Assembly: GCF_000621445.1 (NCBI RefSeq)
Contig: NZ_KK211283.1
Location: 34,429-78,841 of the forward strand
From: Alkalihalobacillus bogoriensis ATCC BAA-922
Lineage (GTDB): Bacteria > Bacillota > Bacilli > Bacillales > Bacillaceae_F
Direction: 5' to 3'
DNA length: 44,413 nucleotides
Of this stretch, positions 7,729-16,404 are shown piece by piece (positions within the stretch are counted from its first letter, which is position 1; every line of letters starts with the position of its first letter). The notes beneath the pieces were generated by a model. That model searched no databases and had not been told where the DNA came from. It worked only from the letters and a program-made list of their open reading frames with translations. The position numbers were made by a program, and so were the translations under genes.

Positions 7729-8538
7729 GGAATGCTCATTAATAATAGAAGTAATTAAATGAAGAGGTGACATTTCTCCTTTAGAAAACCATGAAACTAA
7801 TTTTTGTTGAGGTAAAAGAAGTTTCGCTATCATTTCTGCGGAGTAGCCTTTCGCTTGAAGCGATAATGTGCTTGCTGTTAACCGTTCTAAATATTCCTTT
7901 TTCGCAATAAAACTTTCTTTTCCGTTTTCAACAATACCAGCATGTCCACAAAAAACGGTTGAGAAATCATGTTTAAGTACGGTTTTTATTGACCGAAGCA
8001 AAATCGGGACAGATTCATTTGCCATACCATATAATAATCGCTTTGATAAAAATAAATCACCTGAAAACAGCCATTTTTCCTGTGGTTCCAACAACGCAAT
8101 ATGACCATCACAATGACCCGGTGTAGGAATAACAGTAAAGTGGTAATGATTTGTTTTTATTTCTGTTTCTAATACAAGACCGTTTGTGTGTTGTACCTTT
8201 CCCCATATGAGCCGGCGATAAAAAGGAATTACAACATCTTGTTCGAGTTGCTTTTTTGTAAGCGAACTCATATAAACGGGTATATTGTATTTGTCGGCAA
8301 GCCATTGCGCATTACCAATATGGTCTTCATGTGAATGGGTAAGAACAATGGCGGTAATTTTTTTATTTTTTACAAACGCTTCCACTGCTTTTCTAGCTGC
8401 TGGCGGCCCTGTATCAATTAAAAGACCATCCACATAATACACACAATATGTAAACGTTCGGCCCAATTTTTTAATAAGTCCTCTAAGGCAAGAAACTGGG
8501 CCGAATTGTTGAATTTTTGATACGGAAGACATCGTCAT
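7714..8538 (-). CDS. MBL-fold metallo-hydrolase
   Basis: A 274-residue metallo-beta-lactamase-fold enzyme. The metal-binding motif HSHEDH is at residues 68-73, with further ligands at His142 (PGHCDGH) and Asp161 (FSGD). Domain layout fits the glyoxalase II/YflN-like hydrolase group. The true substrate (thioester, lactone or phosphodiester) cannot be told. AAGGAG lies close to the first ATG and a second ATG two codons later (8532) is an equally good start. It faces the propeller gene and shares its terminator. Confidence 0.85.
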   Translation of the reverse strand: MTMSSVSKIQQFGPVSCLRGLIKKLGRTFTYCVYYVDGLLIDTGPPAARKAVEAFVKNKKITAIVLTHSHEDHIGNAQWLADKYNIPVYMSSLTKKQLEQDVVIPFYRRLIWGKVQHTNGLVLETEIKTNHYHFTVIPTPGHCDGHIALLEPQEKWLFSGDLFLSKRLLYGMANESVPILLRSIKTVLKHDFSTVFCGHAGIVENGKESFIAKKEYLERLTASTLSLQAKGYSAEMIAKLLLPQQKLVSWFSKGEMSPLHLITSIINEHSIKIR

Positions 8539-8601
8539 TATCTCCTTTTTCCTGTTAAACTAGATGTATTTTACCATATTGTAAGCTAGAAAGGGAATTT
8601 G

Positions 8602-8898
8602 TTAATTGGTCCGACTGTCTTCAATAATTTGAAATAAATCACCAATGGATAGTCCGCGAACTTCATCAAGTAAGCTATCAAGATTGTTATTTGGAGAAAG
8701 GGTACCACGTAGTAGAATTTGTATCGTTTGGTCTTTATCAAATAAAATGGATTGAACGTGTAAAGCATTTGTTAAAATTGCGGCGACGACGGCTAATTGT
8801 TGTGGGGTTAACTTGATTTGTTCTTCTTTTGCAAACCTTTGAAAATCTTTAAAATGATTTTTTTTATTTGAATTTTGATGGGACAATGGATTCACCAT
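8602..8898 (-). CDS. Conserved-looking small protein, unknown function
   Basis: A protein of about 98 residues beginning MVNPLSHQ, with a basic N-terminal part, a helical segment (LTPQQLAVVAAILTNAL) and an acidic C-terminus. A TTG three codons upstream (8907) is the alternative start; neither has a clear ribosome-binding site. It begins 12 bases after the small membrane-protein gene at 8911-9033, so the two form an operon. No signal peptide or known motif is visible. Confidence 0.65.
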   Translation of the reverse strand: MVNPLSHQNSNKKNHFKDFQRFAKEEQIKLTPQQLAVVAAILTNALHVQSILFDKDQTIQILLRGTLSPNNNLDSLLDEVRGLSIGDLFQIIEDSRTN

Positions 8899-8910
8899 CC
8901 TAAGCAAGTT

Positions 8911-9033
8911 TTAAAAGAATAGAAACCATCTTGGTCTAGTCGTTGGTGGTTCTCTTAAGGTAGCTCCACTCATAAAGGAAATCGCAAGAAAAATACTAAC
9001 AACTAGTAGAACCGTTCGTGATATTGGATTCAT
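8911..9033 (-). CDS. 40-residue membrane peptide gene with possible mother-cell promoter
   Basis: ATG preceded by GGAGG with good spacing opens a 40-codon frame. It has a hydrophobic segment (VLLVVSIFLAISFM) after a short basic N-terminus, and then a Pro/Arg-rich tail ending RWFLFF. It is too short for routine gene calling, but start signal, composition and tight linkage to the next gene support it. A sigma K/E-like promoter lies upstream. I do not recognise the family; one membrane segment is the only clear feature. Confidence 0.65.
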   Translation of the reverse strand: MNPISRTVLLVVSIFLAISFMSGATLREPPTTRPRWFLFF

Positions 9034-9069
9034 GTCCAGCCTCCGTTCCGAGCGTAAATCTCTTCTCAT

Positions 9070-9098
9070 TACTGTATGCTTACATTGATTGTTAAGTG
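9070..9098 (-). promoter_or_regulatory. Sigma K/E-like sporulation promoter
   Basis: Reading the minus strand, CATACAGTA (9070-9078) fits the sigma K -10 pattern CATAnnnTA and also the sigma E form CATACAnT. An AC dinucleotide lies 17 bases upstream as in sigma K promoters; no good sigma E -35 is present. The start site would be about 20 bases before the ribosome-binding site. Confidence 0.4.
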
Positions 9099-9120
9099 AT
9101 TGGTTAGGTGACTTTAAATT

Positions 9121-9148
9121 AGAAAAAGCACCCTAAAAAGGCTGCTTT
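9121..9148 (-). terminator. Terminator overlapping the hydrolase stop codon
   Basis: On the minus strand AAAGCAGCC pairs with GGGTGCTTT (one bulge) and is followed by a T run. The stop codon of the alpha/beta hydrolase (9133-9135) is in the loop region. Confidence 0.7.
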
Positions 9149-9957
9149 AATAGTTGCACTTCATTTTTTTGTAAAACTTCCTCTAACCAATTCGAACTTT
9201 TTTCAAAAAGTTGATGTTCAAATGAATAACTTGAAAATGTATGATCGGCCTTTGCAATGTAAAACACATCCGTTTTTGTCTGTCTGTTTTTTAAGCTGTC
9301 AAAATATAATTGGGCATTTCCTTTCGGTACATCTTCATCCATTTCTGCATGTGCGATAAGGACTGGCTGTTTATAGGAGGCTACAGATAAAAGTGGTTCG
9401 TGTCGCTTTAAGTCTTGAAAGAATTGCTCACTAATATAAAATCCCTGATAATCATAAACGCCTTCTTTTGCGGCTTTTTTTACGGCAAGTAAGCCTGTAA
9501 TTCTTGTAATGTCTTGGAAAGGGTTTGCAACTGGAGACCATAATAGTAATTGTTTTACTCGATTGTCTATAGATGCAGTAAGAGAGGCAACAGCGCCACC
9601 TAAACTATGACCAATGACAGTAATCTGTTCTTTGTTCACTTCAGGAATCTCTTCAATATAGTCAAGTGTGCTTTGAAGTTCGTGGATTTGATTCGTTAAT
9701 GTGACATCGCTATAATCGCCTTCACTTTCGCCACAACCGCGAAAATCAAATCGAAACACAATAAAACCTTTTTCCGAAAAATATCTCGCTGCTTTCACAA
9801 ACAAACGATGTTCTCCTACTTTGCTTCCGACAAAACCGTGAACAAGAACAATGGCAGGGTATTGCTTATTTTGTTCAAGCTTTGGATAGTGAATCGCACC
9901 AGATAGTAGGGAACTGTTTGAATAAAAAGAAACCAAATTCATCGTCATAGTAGACAC
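9133..9957 (-). CDS. Alpha/beta hydrolase (serine esterase family)
   Basis: A 274-residue alpha/beta-hydrolase fold enzyme. The nucleophile elbow is GHSLGG with Ser118; the oxyanion region is HGFVGS (40-45). The acid is probably Asp207 or Asp209, and the catalytic His is His239 in KADHTF. The arrangement resembles acetyl-xylan/feruloyl-esterase-like and YtmA-type hydrolases. No signal peptide, so it is cytoplasmic. A second ATG lies three codons in. It is a single-gene unit with its own terminator. Confidence 0.85.
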   Translation of the reverse strand: MSTMTMNLVSFYSNSSLLSGAIHYPKLEQNKQYPAIVLVHGFVGSKVGEHRLFVKAARYFSEKGFIVFRFDFRGCGESEGDYSDVTLTNQIHELQSTLDYIEEIPEVNKEQITVIGHSLGGAVASLTASIDNRVKQLLLWSPVANPFQDITRITGLLAVKKAAKEGVYDYQGFYISEQFFQDLKRHEPLLSVASYKQPVLIAHAEMDEDVPKGNAQLYFDSLKNRQTKTDVFYIAKADHTFSSYSFEHQLFEKSSNWLEEVLQKNEVQLLKQPF

Positions 9958-10050
9958 CTGCCTATATTATTTTTATTATTCCTATTTGTTTACTTGGTTT
10001 TAATTATAGTGAGAAATAAATAAACTGTCAACAGAAAATAAAACAGGGAC

Positions 10051-10080
10051 TTGACGGTCAATTACGGTTGCGACTACGAT
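10051..10080 (+). promoter_or_regulatory. Probable sigma A promoter for mtnE-mtnU
   Basis: TTGACG, 18 bases, TACGAT, ending about 35 bases before the mtnE start. The leader is too short for a riboswitch. Confidence 0.5.
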
Positions 10081-10115
10081 GAAAAGAGTGAACATATAAA
10101 TGGGGGCGTAAATGG

Positions 10116-11285
10116 ATGGAATTTAAAATGAACCGCATGATGGAGCAGTTGCCTGAACAATATTTTGCGAAGCTTGTTGGGAAAGTAAATCAGCTTAAAC
10201 AACAAGGAGCAGACTTAATTAATTTAGGACAAGGCAATCCTGATCAGCCAACACCTGAACATATTGTAAAGAGCTTACAAGAGGGGGCAAACAATCCTAA
10301 CTTTCATAAATACTCGCCTTTTCGAGGTTACGGTTTTTTAAAAGAAGCGGTTGCCACCTATTATAAGCGGGAATTTAATGTCGATATTGACCCAGAGCAA
10401 GAAGTGTGTATTTTATTCGGCGGGAAAGGCGGCTTAATTGAAATTAGCCAATGTTTGCTTAATCCCGGCGATGTTGCGTTAGTGCCAGACCCAGGATATC
10501 CAGATTATTGGTCTGGTGTGGCGTTAGCAGGTGGAAAGATGGAAATGATGCCATTGAAAGCAGAACATGATTTTTTACCTAACTATGAAGAGATTCCACA
10601 AGAAAAATTGAACCAAGCTAAACTATTATTTTTAAATTATCCGAACAATCCAACAGGGGCAACAGCACCTTTGGCGTTTTATGATCAGACCGTTTCATTT
10701 GCTAGAAAAAACAAACTTTGCGTAGTTTCAGATTTTGCTTATGGTGCCATTGGATTTGATGGGAAAAAGCCAGTTAGTTTTTTACAAGCAGAAGGAGCAA
10801 AAGACATCGGAATTGAAATTTATACATTATCAAAAACTTTTAATATGGCAGGCTGGCGTGTTGGGTTTGCAGTAGGGAATCGTTCTGTCATTGAGATGCT
10901 AAATGTCTTACAAGATCATCTTTACGTAAGTTTATTCGGTGCGATCCAACAAGCAGCAGCTACGGCTTTATTAGAATCTCAGGATTGTGTGGAACAGCTC
11001 GTCACTTTATATGAAAAACGTAGAAACCACCTCATCTCCGGTTTGCAATCGATTGGTTGGGATGTAAAGGCGCCACAAGGATCTTTCTTTTCATGGCTCC
11101 CTTGCCCCAATGGCATGACATCAGACGAGTTTGCCGATTTATTATTGCAAAAATCTCATATTGCGGTTGCACCAGGGCGTGGATTTGGTCAGTGGGGAGA
11201 AGGATATGTGCGTGTCGCATTACTTGAGGATCTTGAAAGGCTAGAAGAAGTGGTGGCAAGAATTGATAAATTAAAACTTTTCTAA
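10116..11285 (+). CDS. mtnE: PLP-dependent aminotransferase of methionine salvage
   Basis: A 389-residue class I/II aminotransferase. The cofactor lysine is Lys240 in SKTFNMAGWRVGF, and the family motif NYPNNPTG is at 174-181. MtnE transaminates 4-methylthio-2-oxobutanoate, the last step that regenerates methionine. The assignment rests on the family and on its place next to mtnU and mtnKA/mtnWXBD, the same set as ykrV in B. subtilis. GGGGG lies 8 bases before the ATG. Related transaminases such as DapL or PatA have the same fold, so substrate is inferred from context. Confidence 0.85.
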   Translation: MEFKMNRMMEQLPEQYFAKLVGKVNQLKQQGADLINLGQGNPDQPTPEHIVKSLQEGANNPNFHKYSPFRGYGFLKEAVATYYKREFNVDIDPEQEVCILFGGKGGLIEISQCLLNPGDVALVPDPGYPDYWSGVALAGGKMEMMPLKAEHDFLPNYEEIPQEKLNQAKLLFLNYPNNPTGATAPLAFYDQTVSFARKNKLCVVSDFAYGAIGFDGKKPVSFLQAEGAKDIGIEIYTLSKTFNMAGWRVGFAVGNRSVIEMLNVLQDHLYVSLFGAIQQAAATALLESQDCVEQLVTLYEKRRNHLISGLQSIGWDVKAPQGSFFSWLPCPNGMTSDEFADLLLQKSHIAVAPGRGFGQWGEGYVRVALLEDLERLEEVVARIDKLKLF

Positions 11286-11302
11286 CGAGGAGGTAGGGTT
11301 TT

Positions 11303-12091
11303 ATGAAAATAGCGATTTATCAAATGGATATCGTCCCAGCAGACCCAGTGGCAAACCGCGAAAAAGTGAAGAATTGGGTGGAAGAAGTGATGGCAGCTGA
11401 AAGCCCAGATATGCTTGTTTTACCAGAAATGTGGACAACAGCGTATACATTACCGGATTTGCATACATTAGCAGAAACAGAAAAAAAAGAAACCGCACAA
11501 TGGTTAGCATCATTAGCAAAAACCTATGATGTCAATATTATCGGTGGCTCGATAGCGACGATGGAAAATGAGAAAATATATAACAGAGCGCTCGTGTTTG
11601 ACCGCGTGGGAAATTGTATTCATCAATACGATAAAATGCACTTAGTCCCTATGCTTGACGAACATCTTTATTTAGCAGGAGGAAAAGAAAAAGCAGCGAT
11701 TTTTACGGTAGATGGCATTAAGATTGGTGTTATTATTTGTTATGACTTGAGATTCCCTGAACTATCCAGACAATTAGCGTTAGCTGGAGCTGAAATTATT
11801 GTAATTGTAGCGGAGTGGCCAGAAGCAAGAAAGGATCATTGGCGAATTCTTCAAAGAGCGAGAGCAATTGAAAATCAATGTTTTATCGTCGCTGCCAACC
11901 GAGTGGGAACGTATAACGATGTTCAATTTTGCGGGCGGTCAACGGTCGTCTCACCGTGGGGAGAAGAAATAGCAGAAGGGTCTATGGAAAAGGAAGAAAC
12001 GATTATCGTAACGATTGATTCCACTCAAGTACGCTCAGTACGGAATCAAGTACCCGTGTTTCAAAGCCGGCGCCCGAATTTATATGAATAA
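11303..12091 (+). CDS. mtnU: Carbon-nitrogen hydrolase (omega-amidase)
   Basis: A 262-residue nitrilase-superfamily hydrolase with the full triad: Glu42 (LVLPEMWT), Lys111 (YDKMHLVPM) and Cys146 (VIICYDLRFPE). B. subtilis MtnU (YkrU) has nearly the same length and neighbours mtnE. It is thought to hydrolyse the 2-oxo amide left after glutamine-dependent transamination in methionine salvage. The start follows GAGGAGG. The gene begins 17 bases after mtnE and is co-transcribed with it. The array of 52-bp repeats starts 40 bases after its stop. Confidence 0.88.
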   Translation: MKIAIYQMDIVPADPVANREKVKNWVEEVMAAESPDMLVLPEMWTTAYTLPDLHTLAETEKKETAQWLASLAKTYDVNIIGGSIATMENEKIYNRALVFDRVGNCIHQYDKMHLVPMLDEHLYLAGGKEKAAIFTVDGIKIGVIICYDLRFPELSRQLALAGAEIIVIVAEWPEARKDHWRILQRARAIENQCFIVAANRVGTYNDVQFCGRSTVVSPWGEEIAEGSMEKEETIIVTIDSTQVRSVRNQVPVFQSRRPNLYE

Positions 12092-12130
12092 AGAGTCGCG
12101 TCTGTGAGTGTTCTTCTTTTATGGAAGGCA

Positions 12131-12390
12131 ATGGAGGACAAAACAAGAGGAAAAGTGAGAGAAAGTGTCCTTCATAAAGGGTATGAAGGACAAAACGAGA
12201 GGAAAAACGAGAGAAAGTGTCCTTCATAAAGGAGATGAAGGACAGAACGAGAGGGAAAACTTGAGAAAGTGTCCTTCATAAAGGCGATGAAGGACAAAAC
12301 GAGAGGGAAAACTTGAGAAAGTGTCCTTCATAAAGGCGATGAAGGACAAAACGAAGGAAAAAATGAAAGAAAGTGTCCTTCATAATTTAG
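12131..12390 (+). repeat. Tandem array: five 52-bp hairpin-forming units
   Basis: Five head-to-tail units begin at 12131, 12183, 12235, 12287 and 12339, each exactly 52 bp. Every unit carries 10-base inverted arms ATGAAGGACA and TGTCCTTCAT around a 25-base purine-rich loop, so each can fold into a hairpin. Arms are the best conserved part; units 3 and 4 are nearly identical, and units 1 and 5 are the most diverged. The period is not a multiple of three, so it is not a coding repeat. There are no unique spacers, so it is not a CRISPR array. Confidence 0.92.
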
Positions 12391-12393
12391 AAA

Positions 12394-12541
12394 TTGCAGT
12401 GAAGCGCCAAAGCACATTCTAGAAGAGCGAAGGTTGCGCACCTACGCATTTCATCTCAAAAAGAGCACTTGGAGTTCACTGTCAAAAGCGGGCAGCGCTC
12501 CGCACTTCGCTTGAAACGAAAAGACGCTCCCGCATTTTTCT
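12394..12541 (+). repeat. Dispersed intergenic repeat, copy B (longest form)
   Basis: Head TTGCAGTGAAGC, centre ATTCTAGAAGAGCGAAGG and tail CTTCGCTTGAAACG...CCCGCATTTTTC match copy A at 221-310, with about 50 extra bases in the middle. It directly follows the 52-bp array. The 12092-12580 intergenic region is essentially filled by these two repeats. Confidence 0.75.
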
Positions 12542-12580
12542 AATCAAAGGCTTCTCCTCTTCTAATTTCCACAAGTCATC

Positions 12581-13612
12581 TTACGTAAACAAAGCTTGTA
12601 GTGCTTCTTCGTAATTTCCTTTGACTACCCCTTTTTCAGTAATAATCCCGGTTATAAGGTGTGACGGTGTCACATCAAATGCAGGATTAAACACTGGAAT
12701 ATTAGTAGGGGCAATTAGTTCGTTTTGAATCCGGCGAATTTCATCTGGGTGCCGTTCTTCAATTTTGATGTCATCGCCGGTTTTCGTTGATAAGTCAATG
12801 GTCGATAACGGAGCAGCGACGTAAAACGGAACGCCCAATGCTTGAGCAATGATGGCAATACCAAACGTACCAATTTTATTGGCCGTATCGCCGTTCGCTG
12901 CCACTCGGTCAGCCCCAACAATGACGGCATTGATCGAATTTGTTTTCATCGTATGAGCCACCATATTATCAGTAATTAAAGTCACATCAACTCCTAGATT
13001 TTGAAGCTCCCATGCAGTTAGTCGAGCCCCTTGCAAAACAGGGCGAGTCTCGGTCGCGAATGCGCGTAACGATAAGCCGCGTTCTTTTCCGAGATAAAAA
13101 GGAGAAAGCGCAGTTCCGTATTTCGCTGTTGCAATTCCACCTGCATTGCAATGAGTTAAGACTGTATCTCCATCTTTAAGCAAGGTCCATGCATGTTCTC
13201 CGATTTGTCGACAAACTTCTTCGTCTTCTAGGTCAATCCGAATTGCTTCCTCAACAAGTTGCGCTTGTGCTTGCTCGATAGAATCCGTGTTTCTAATTGA
13301 TGAAACAAGTCGCTCTAACGCCCAAAAAAGATTAACGGCAGTAGGACGAGCAGAGCATAAATAGTCTTTTTTTACGCTGAGCTCCTTTTTAAACTTATCA
13401 ACACTGTCAAACGTCGCTTGAGACGCCCATAACGCTAAACCGTAACTAGCTGTAATCCCAATAGCAGGGGCGCCACGCACTTTTAATTCAAAAATACTTT
13501 CCCATACATCTTCAATTGTGCGAAGAGTAATAAATTCTGTTTTCTTTGGGAGCAACCGTTGATCAAGTAAAATGATGGAATCGGTATTCCATTCAACTGC
13601 ACGTATTGTCAT
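12581..13612 (-). CDS. mtnA: Methylthioribose-1-phosphate isomerase
   Basis: A 343-residue enzyme of the eIF2B-like aldose isomerase family that converts 5-methylthioribose-1-phosphate to methylthioribulose-1-phosphate. The active-site Cys155 ([10 protein letters not shown]) and Asp235 ([18 protein letters not shown]) are both present, as is RGAPAIG at 47-53. Its ATG overlaps the mtnK stop codon (ATGA), so the two are translationally coupled in one SAM-riboswitch-controlled operon. Confidence 0.96.
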   Translation of the reverse strand: MTIRAVEWNTDSIILLDQRLLPKKTEFITLRTIEDVWESIFELKVRGAPAIGITASYGLALWASQATFDSVDKFKKELSVKKDYLCSARPTAVNLFWALERLVSSIRNTDSIEQAQAQLVEEAIRIDLEDEEVCRQIGEHAWTLLKDGDTVLTHCNAGGIATAKYGTALSPFYLGKERGLSLRAFATETRPVLQGARLTAWELQNLGVDVTLITDNMVAHTMKTNSINAVIVGADRVAANGDTANKIGTFGIAIIAQALGVPFYVAAPLSTIDLSTKTGDDIKIEERHPDEIRRIQNELIAPTNIPVFNPAFDVTPSHLITGIITEKGVVKGNYEEALQALFT

Positions 13613-14820
13613 GCTTCTTTCACAACCTTTATAACGTTTTTAATCGAAACTATAGTATGACGAGTTAAAATAAGTTGTTTTCCAAGCAATAATGCTTCTT
13701 TCTTGACTTGTTCTTTGACTTTTTCGTCTTGTATGCTTTCGATATCTTCAACCTGGGCAAGTCCAATGGTTCTTCTGATGATTTTACAACCGGCAAAGCC
13801 GATAGCATCAGCAAAAACATGAGCTAAGAAAGTTTCACGGAATTCCCTTTCTTGAAACAAGGGATCTGTACCATTTGTTTCCCATAAAGACTGAAACGTA
13901 CTTTCAAATGTGTTCCATACATCTTCCAATAAAGATAATAAATAGTGTTGGTAGGAAGATAATGTTTCATCATTAGGTGCGTGCCCGATTTGAGCTACAT
14001 AATTTAAGATAATGTTAGCAATAAAAGCACCAAGGTCAAAACCGATCGGGCCAACAAAAGCAAACTCAGGATCAATGACTTTTGTTTCTTCTGTACTAGA
14101 AAAAATACTTCCTGTATGCAAATCCCCATGAATTAAAGCTTCACTATGAGTTAGAAAGGTATGCTTTAATAAAGCCACTTCTTTTAATAAATCACGGTCA
14201 CTCCAAATGACATCAGCAATAAAAGGACGGAGCGACTCTGGGAAGTCATTTGTATCATGGTCAAAAAATGGATCTGTAAAAACGAGATCCTCTGTAATTT
14301 TACATAACTCAGGGTTTGCAAATGTCGCTTGGAGTTGTTTCTTTTTTTGCTGGTCCATGCCAAAATCCGATGTGAAAAATAAAGTGTGAGCCAAATACAG
14401 ACCAATATCCTTTGCGACATTTGGATAGTGATTCCCTTGGATTAGACCTTTTCTCATAATAACAAGATGAGATAAGTCATCCATCACGGTTACCGCTTGT
14501 TCGATATCAGAATAATGAACTTTTGGGACAAATTGCGGTAATAAGGAATACGCTTTTTGTAGAGCTTCACTTTCAATTCGCGCCCGATCTAATGTGAGCG
14601 GCCAGCTTGTACCCACGACTTTCGCGTATGGTAGTGCTTGTTTAATAATATAAGAATGATTTGAATCTTGATGAGAGACTCGAAAAACAAGATTTAAGTT
14701 GCCATCCCCAATTTCTTGGCAAAAGACAGAATCAGATTCGGCAAATAGTCCAATCGACTGAAGTAGTGAGACCGCCGTCTTTTCAGTAAGTGGTAGATAT
14801 TCCTTATATTCACGTTTCAT
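13609..14820 (-). CDS. mtnK: 5-Methylthioribose kinase
   Basis: A 403-residue kinase that phosphorylates methylthioribose at O1, the entry step of the salvage pathway. It has the choline-kinase/APH-like fold: nucleotide-loop motif [11 protein letters not shown] near the N-terminus, catalytic [10 protein letters not shown] loop and [13 protein letters not shown] metal motif. The frame stays open 24 codons further up to 14892, but that extension runs through the riboswitch terminator. The ATG at 14820, beginning [10 protein letters not shown] and preceded by GGGGAGG, is the true start and gives the usual family length. Confidence 0.95.
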   Translation of the reverse strand: MKREYKEYLPLTEKTAVSLLQSIGLFAESDSVFCQEIGDGNLNLVFRVSHQDSNHSYIIKQALPYAKVVGTSWPLTLDRARIESEALQKAYSLLPQFVPKVHYSDIEQAVTVMDDLSHLVIMRKGLIQGNHYPNVAKDIGLYLAHTLFFTSDFGMDQQKKKQLQATFANPELCKITEDLVFTDPFFDHDTNDFPESLRPFIADVIWSDRDLLKEVALLKHTFLTHSEALIHGDLHTGSIFSSTEETKVIDPEFAFVGPIGFDLGAFIANIILNYVAQIGHAPNDETLSSYQHYLLSLLEDVWNTFESTFQSLWETNGTDPLFQEREFRETFLAHVFADAIGFAGCKIIRRTIGLAQVEDIESIQDEKVKEQVKKEALLLGKQLILTRHTIVSIKNVIKVVKEA

Positions 14821-14837
14821 TGACTTCCTCCCCATCC

Positions 14838-14876
14838 GATAAGAAAAACCCTCTTGTCCATACGACAAAGAGGGTT
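14838..14876 (-). terminator. Riboswitch-controlled terminator of mtnKA
   Basis: On the minus strand AACCCTCTTTGTC pairs with GACAAGAGGGTT (one bulged base) around a short loop and is followed by TTTTTCTTATC. It lies between the SAM aptamer and the mtnK ribosome-binding site, as the off-state expression platform. Confidence 0.88.
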
Positions 14877-14894
14877 GAATAATAGACTTCATCC

Positions 14895-15000
14895 CTCTTA
14901 TCTTTCAGAGCCGTTTGCTCTGTTGGAAGTAGCACCATAGCGTTATAGCCGGTTGCCGGGCGTCATCGGTCCAAATCCCTCAGCCTTCTCTTGATAAGAG
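14895..15000 (-). promoter_or_regulatory. SAM-I (S-box) riboswitch upstream of mtnKA
   Basis: On the minus strand the P1 arms CTCTTATC and GATAAGAG enclose the conserved S-box core: AGAAGGCTGAGGGA, GGACCGATGACGCCCGGCAA and GGTGCTACTTCC. Binding of S-adenosylmethionine should favour the downstream terminator and lower mtnKA expression when methionine is plentiful. S-box control of mtnKA is known in B. subtilis. Confidence 0.96.
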
Positions 15001-15017
15001 TTATACATATGATTGAA

Positions 15018-15046
15018 ATCATAACTGGCAAAAGTCAAATTGTCAA
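15018..15046 (-). promoter_or_regulatory. Sigma A promoter for mtnKA
   Basis: On the minus strand TTGACA (15041-15046), 17 bases, TATGAT (15018-15023). Transcription would begin just before the riboswitch. Confidence 0.8.
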
Positions 15047-15128
15047 TTAGATTCAGAAAAATTCGTCAATAATTATGCTTTCATGACGAAATGTATGGAT
15101 AGAGTGGAAACGGTGAGGATAATTAGTA

Positions 15129-15157
15129 TTGACATAACTGAAAAAACAATAGATAAT
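15129..15157 (+). promoter_or_regulatory. Sigma A promoter for mtnWXBD
   Basis: TTGACA, 17 bases, GATAAT, only about 50 bases before the mtnW start. The predicted leader of roughly 45 bases is too short for an S-box. Confidence 0.8.
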
Positions 15158-15207
15158 CATCACAAAATCAAAGAGCGTGAGAAAGCAAAGCGAAAGGTGG
15201 ATAAATT

Positions 15208-16404
15208 GTGGGACAAGTTATCGCTACATATCGAGTTGATGACCCGAAAAATTTAGAAAAAAAAGCTCAATCCATTGCCATTGGTCTGACTGTAGGTTCT
15301 TGGACAGACTTGCCGCTTGTACTTCAGGAGCAAATGAAAAAGCATAAGGGAACGGTTGTCTCGACTAGTGAAACTTCGGATGGTTATGGAGCAATTAAAA
15401 TTTCATACCCTAGTGTAAATTACACAAATGATTTGCCTGCCATTCTGACAACAACGTTTGGAAAGCTTTCTCTTGATGGGAAGATTAAGCTCCTCGACTT
15501 GGAGCTGTCAGAGGATTTAAAATCAGCATACCCTGGACCGCAGTTTGGCATCGAAGGCATCCGTTCTATGCTTGACAGTCATGAAAGACCGTTATTAATG
15601 AGCATTTTTAAAGGGGTTATCGGACGCGATTTATCGTATTTACAAGAGCAAATGAAAGAACAGGGCTTAGGCGGGGTAGATGTTGTTAAAGATGATGAGA
15701 TTTTGTTTGAAAATGAATTAACCCCTCTAACGGACAGAGTAAAGGTTTGTAAAGAAGCATTAAGACAAAGTTATGAGCAAACAGGCAAAAGGACTTTATA
15801 CGCCGTTAATATTACAGGTCGCACATTTTCCATTATCGACCAAGCAAAACGCGCAGTGGAAGCAGGGGCAGATGCTTTATTATTTAATGTGTTTTCCTAC
15901 GGGCTCGATGTACTCCAAGCTTTGGCAGAAGAAAAAGAAATTCACGTTCCGATTATGGCACATCCGGCTATGTCAGGGGCTTTTATTTCTTCTCCTGAGT
16001 ATGGATTTTCGCCAGCATTGCTTTTAGGAAAATTGTTGCGGGTCGTAGGGGCTGACTTTGTTCTATTTCCATCACCATATGGCTCGGTTGCGATGGAGAA
16101 AGAAGCCACTCTTGGTATTGCGAAAAATTTAACAAGTGCGGATGGGCATTTTAAAACCGCATTTCCTGTTCCGTCAGCAGGTATTCATCCAGGGTTAGTT
16201 CCTCAGCTTTTTGCTGACTTTGGAGTGGATAGTATTATTAATGCTGGTGGAGGAATACACGGCCATCCAAATGGAACAGCGGCAGGAGCTAGAGCATTTG
16301 TAGCAGCCATTGAAGGAACATTAAGAAATGAGTCACTAGAAGAAATCGCTAAAGGAAGTGAAGAGCTTGCCAAAGCACTTAATATATGGGGAGATGCAAA
16401 GTAA
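15208..16404 (+). CDS. mtnW: 2,3-Diketo-5-methylthiopentyl-1-phosphate enolase (RuBisCO-like)
   Basis: A 398-residue RuBisCO-like protein (form IV) that enolises diketo-methylthiopentyl-1-phosphate. The [10 protein letters not shown] motif (residues 155-164) holds the Lys and acidic metal ligands of the family. The start is GTG with AAAGGTGG seven bases upstream. It is the first gene of mtnWXBD, transcribed away from mtnKA, and it overlaps mtnX by 11 bases. Real RuBisCO is excluded by the altered active-site loops and the salvage context. Confidence 0.95.
   Translation: MGQVIATYRVDDPKNLEKKAQSIAIGLTVGSWTDLPLVLQEQMKKHKGTVVSTSETSDGYGAIKISYPSVNYTNDLPAILTTTFGKLSLDGKIKLLDLELSEDLKSAYPGPQFGIEGIRSMLDSHERPLLMSIFKGVIGRDLSYLQEQMKEQGLGGVDVVKDDEILFENELTPLTDRVKVCKEALRQSYEQTGKRTLYAVNITGRTFSIIDQAKRAVEAGADALLFNVFSYGLDVLQALAEEKEIHVPIMAHPAMSGAFISSPEYGFSPALLLGKLLRVVGADFVLFPSPYGSVAMEKEATLGIAKNLTSADGHFKTAFPVPSAGIHPGLVPQLFADFGVDSIINAGGGIHGHPNGTAAGARAFVAAIEGTLRNESLEEIAKGSEELAKALNIWGDAK

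Noticed and set aside
12003-12227. Minus-strand frame of 74 codons across the end of mtnU and the repeat array
   Set aside because: It runs through mtnU and the 52-bp repeats, the repeat period is not a multiple of three, and no start signal is present.
12131-12390. CRISPR array
   Set aside because: Units are directly joined with no unique spacers, the repeat is 52 bp, and no cas genes are nearby.
14821-14892. N-terminal extension of MtnK starting at 14892
   Set aside because: It reads through the riboswitch terminator; a strong ribosome-binding site and normal family length support ATG 14820.
15208-16404. True RuBisCO large subunit
   Set aside because: The gene is a RuBisCO-like enolase: it is shorter, lacks the usual carboxylase motifs and sits in the mtnWXBD operon.
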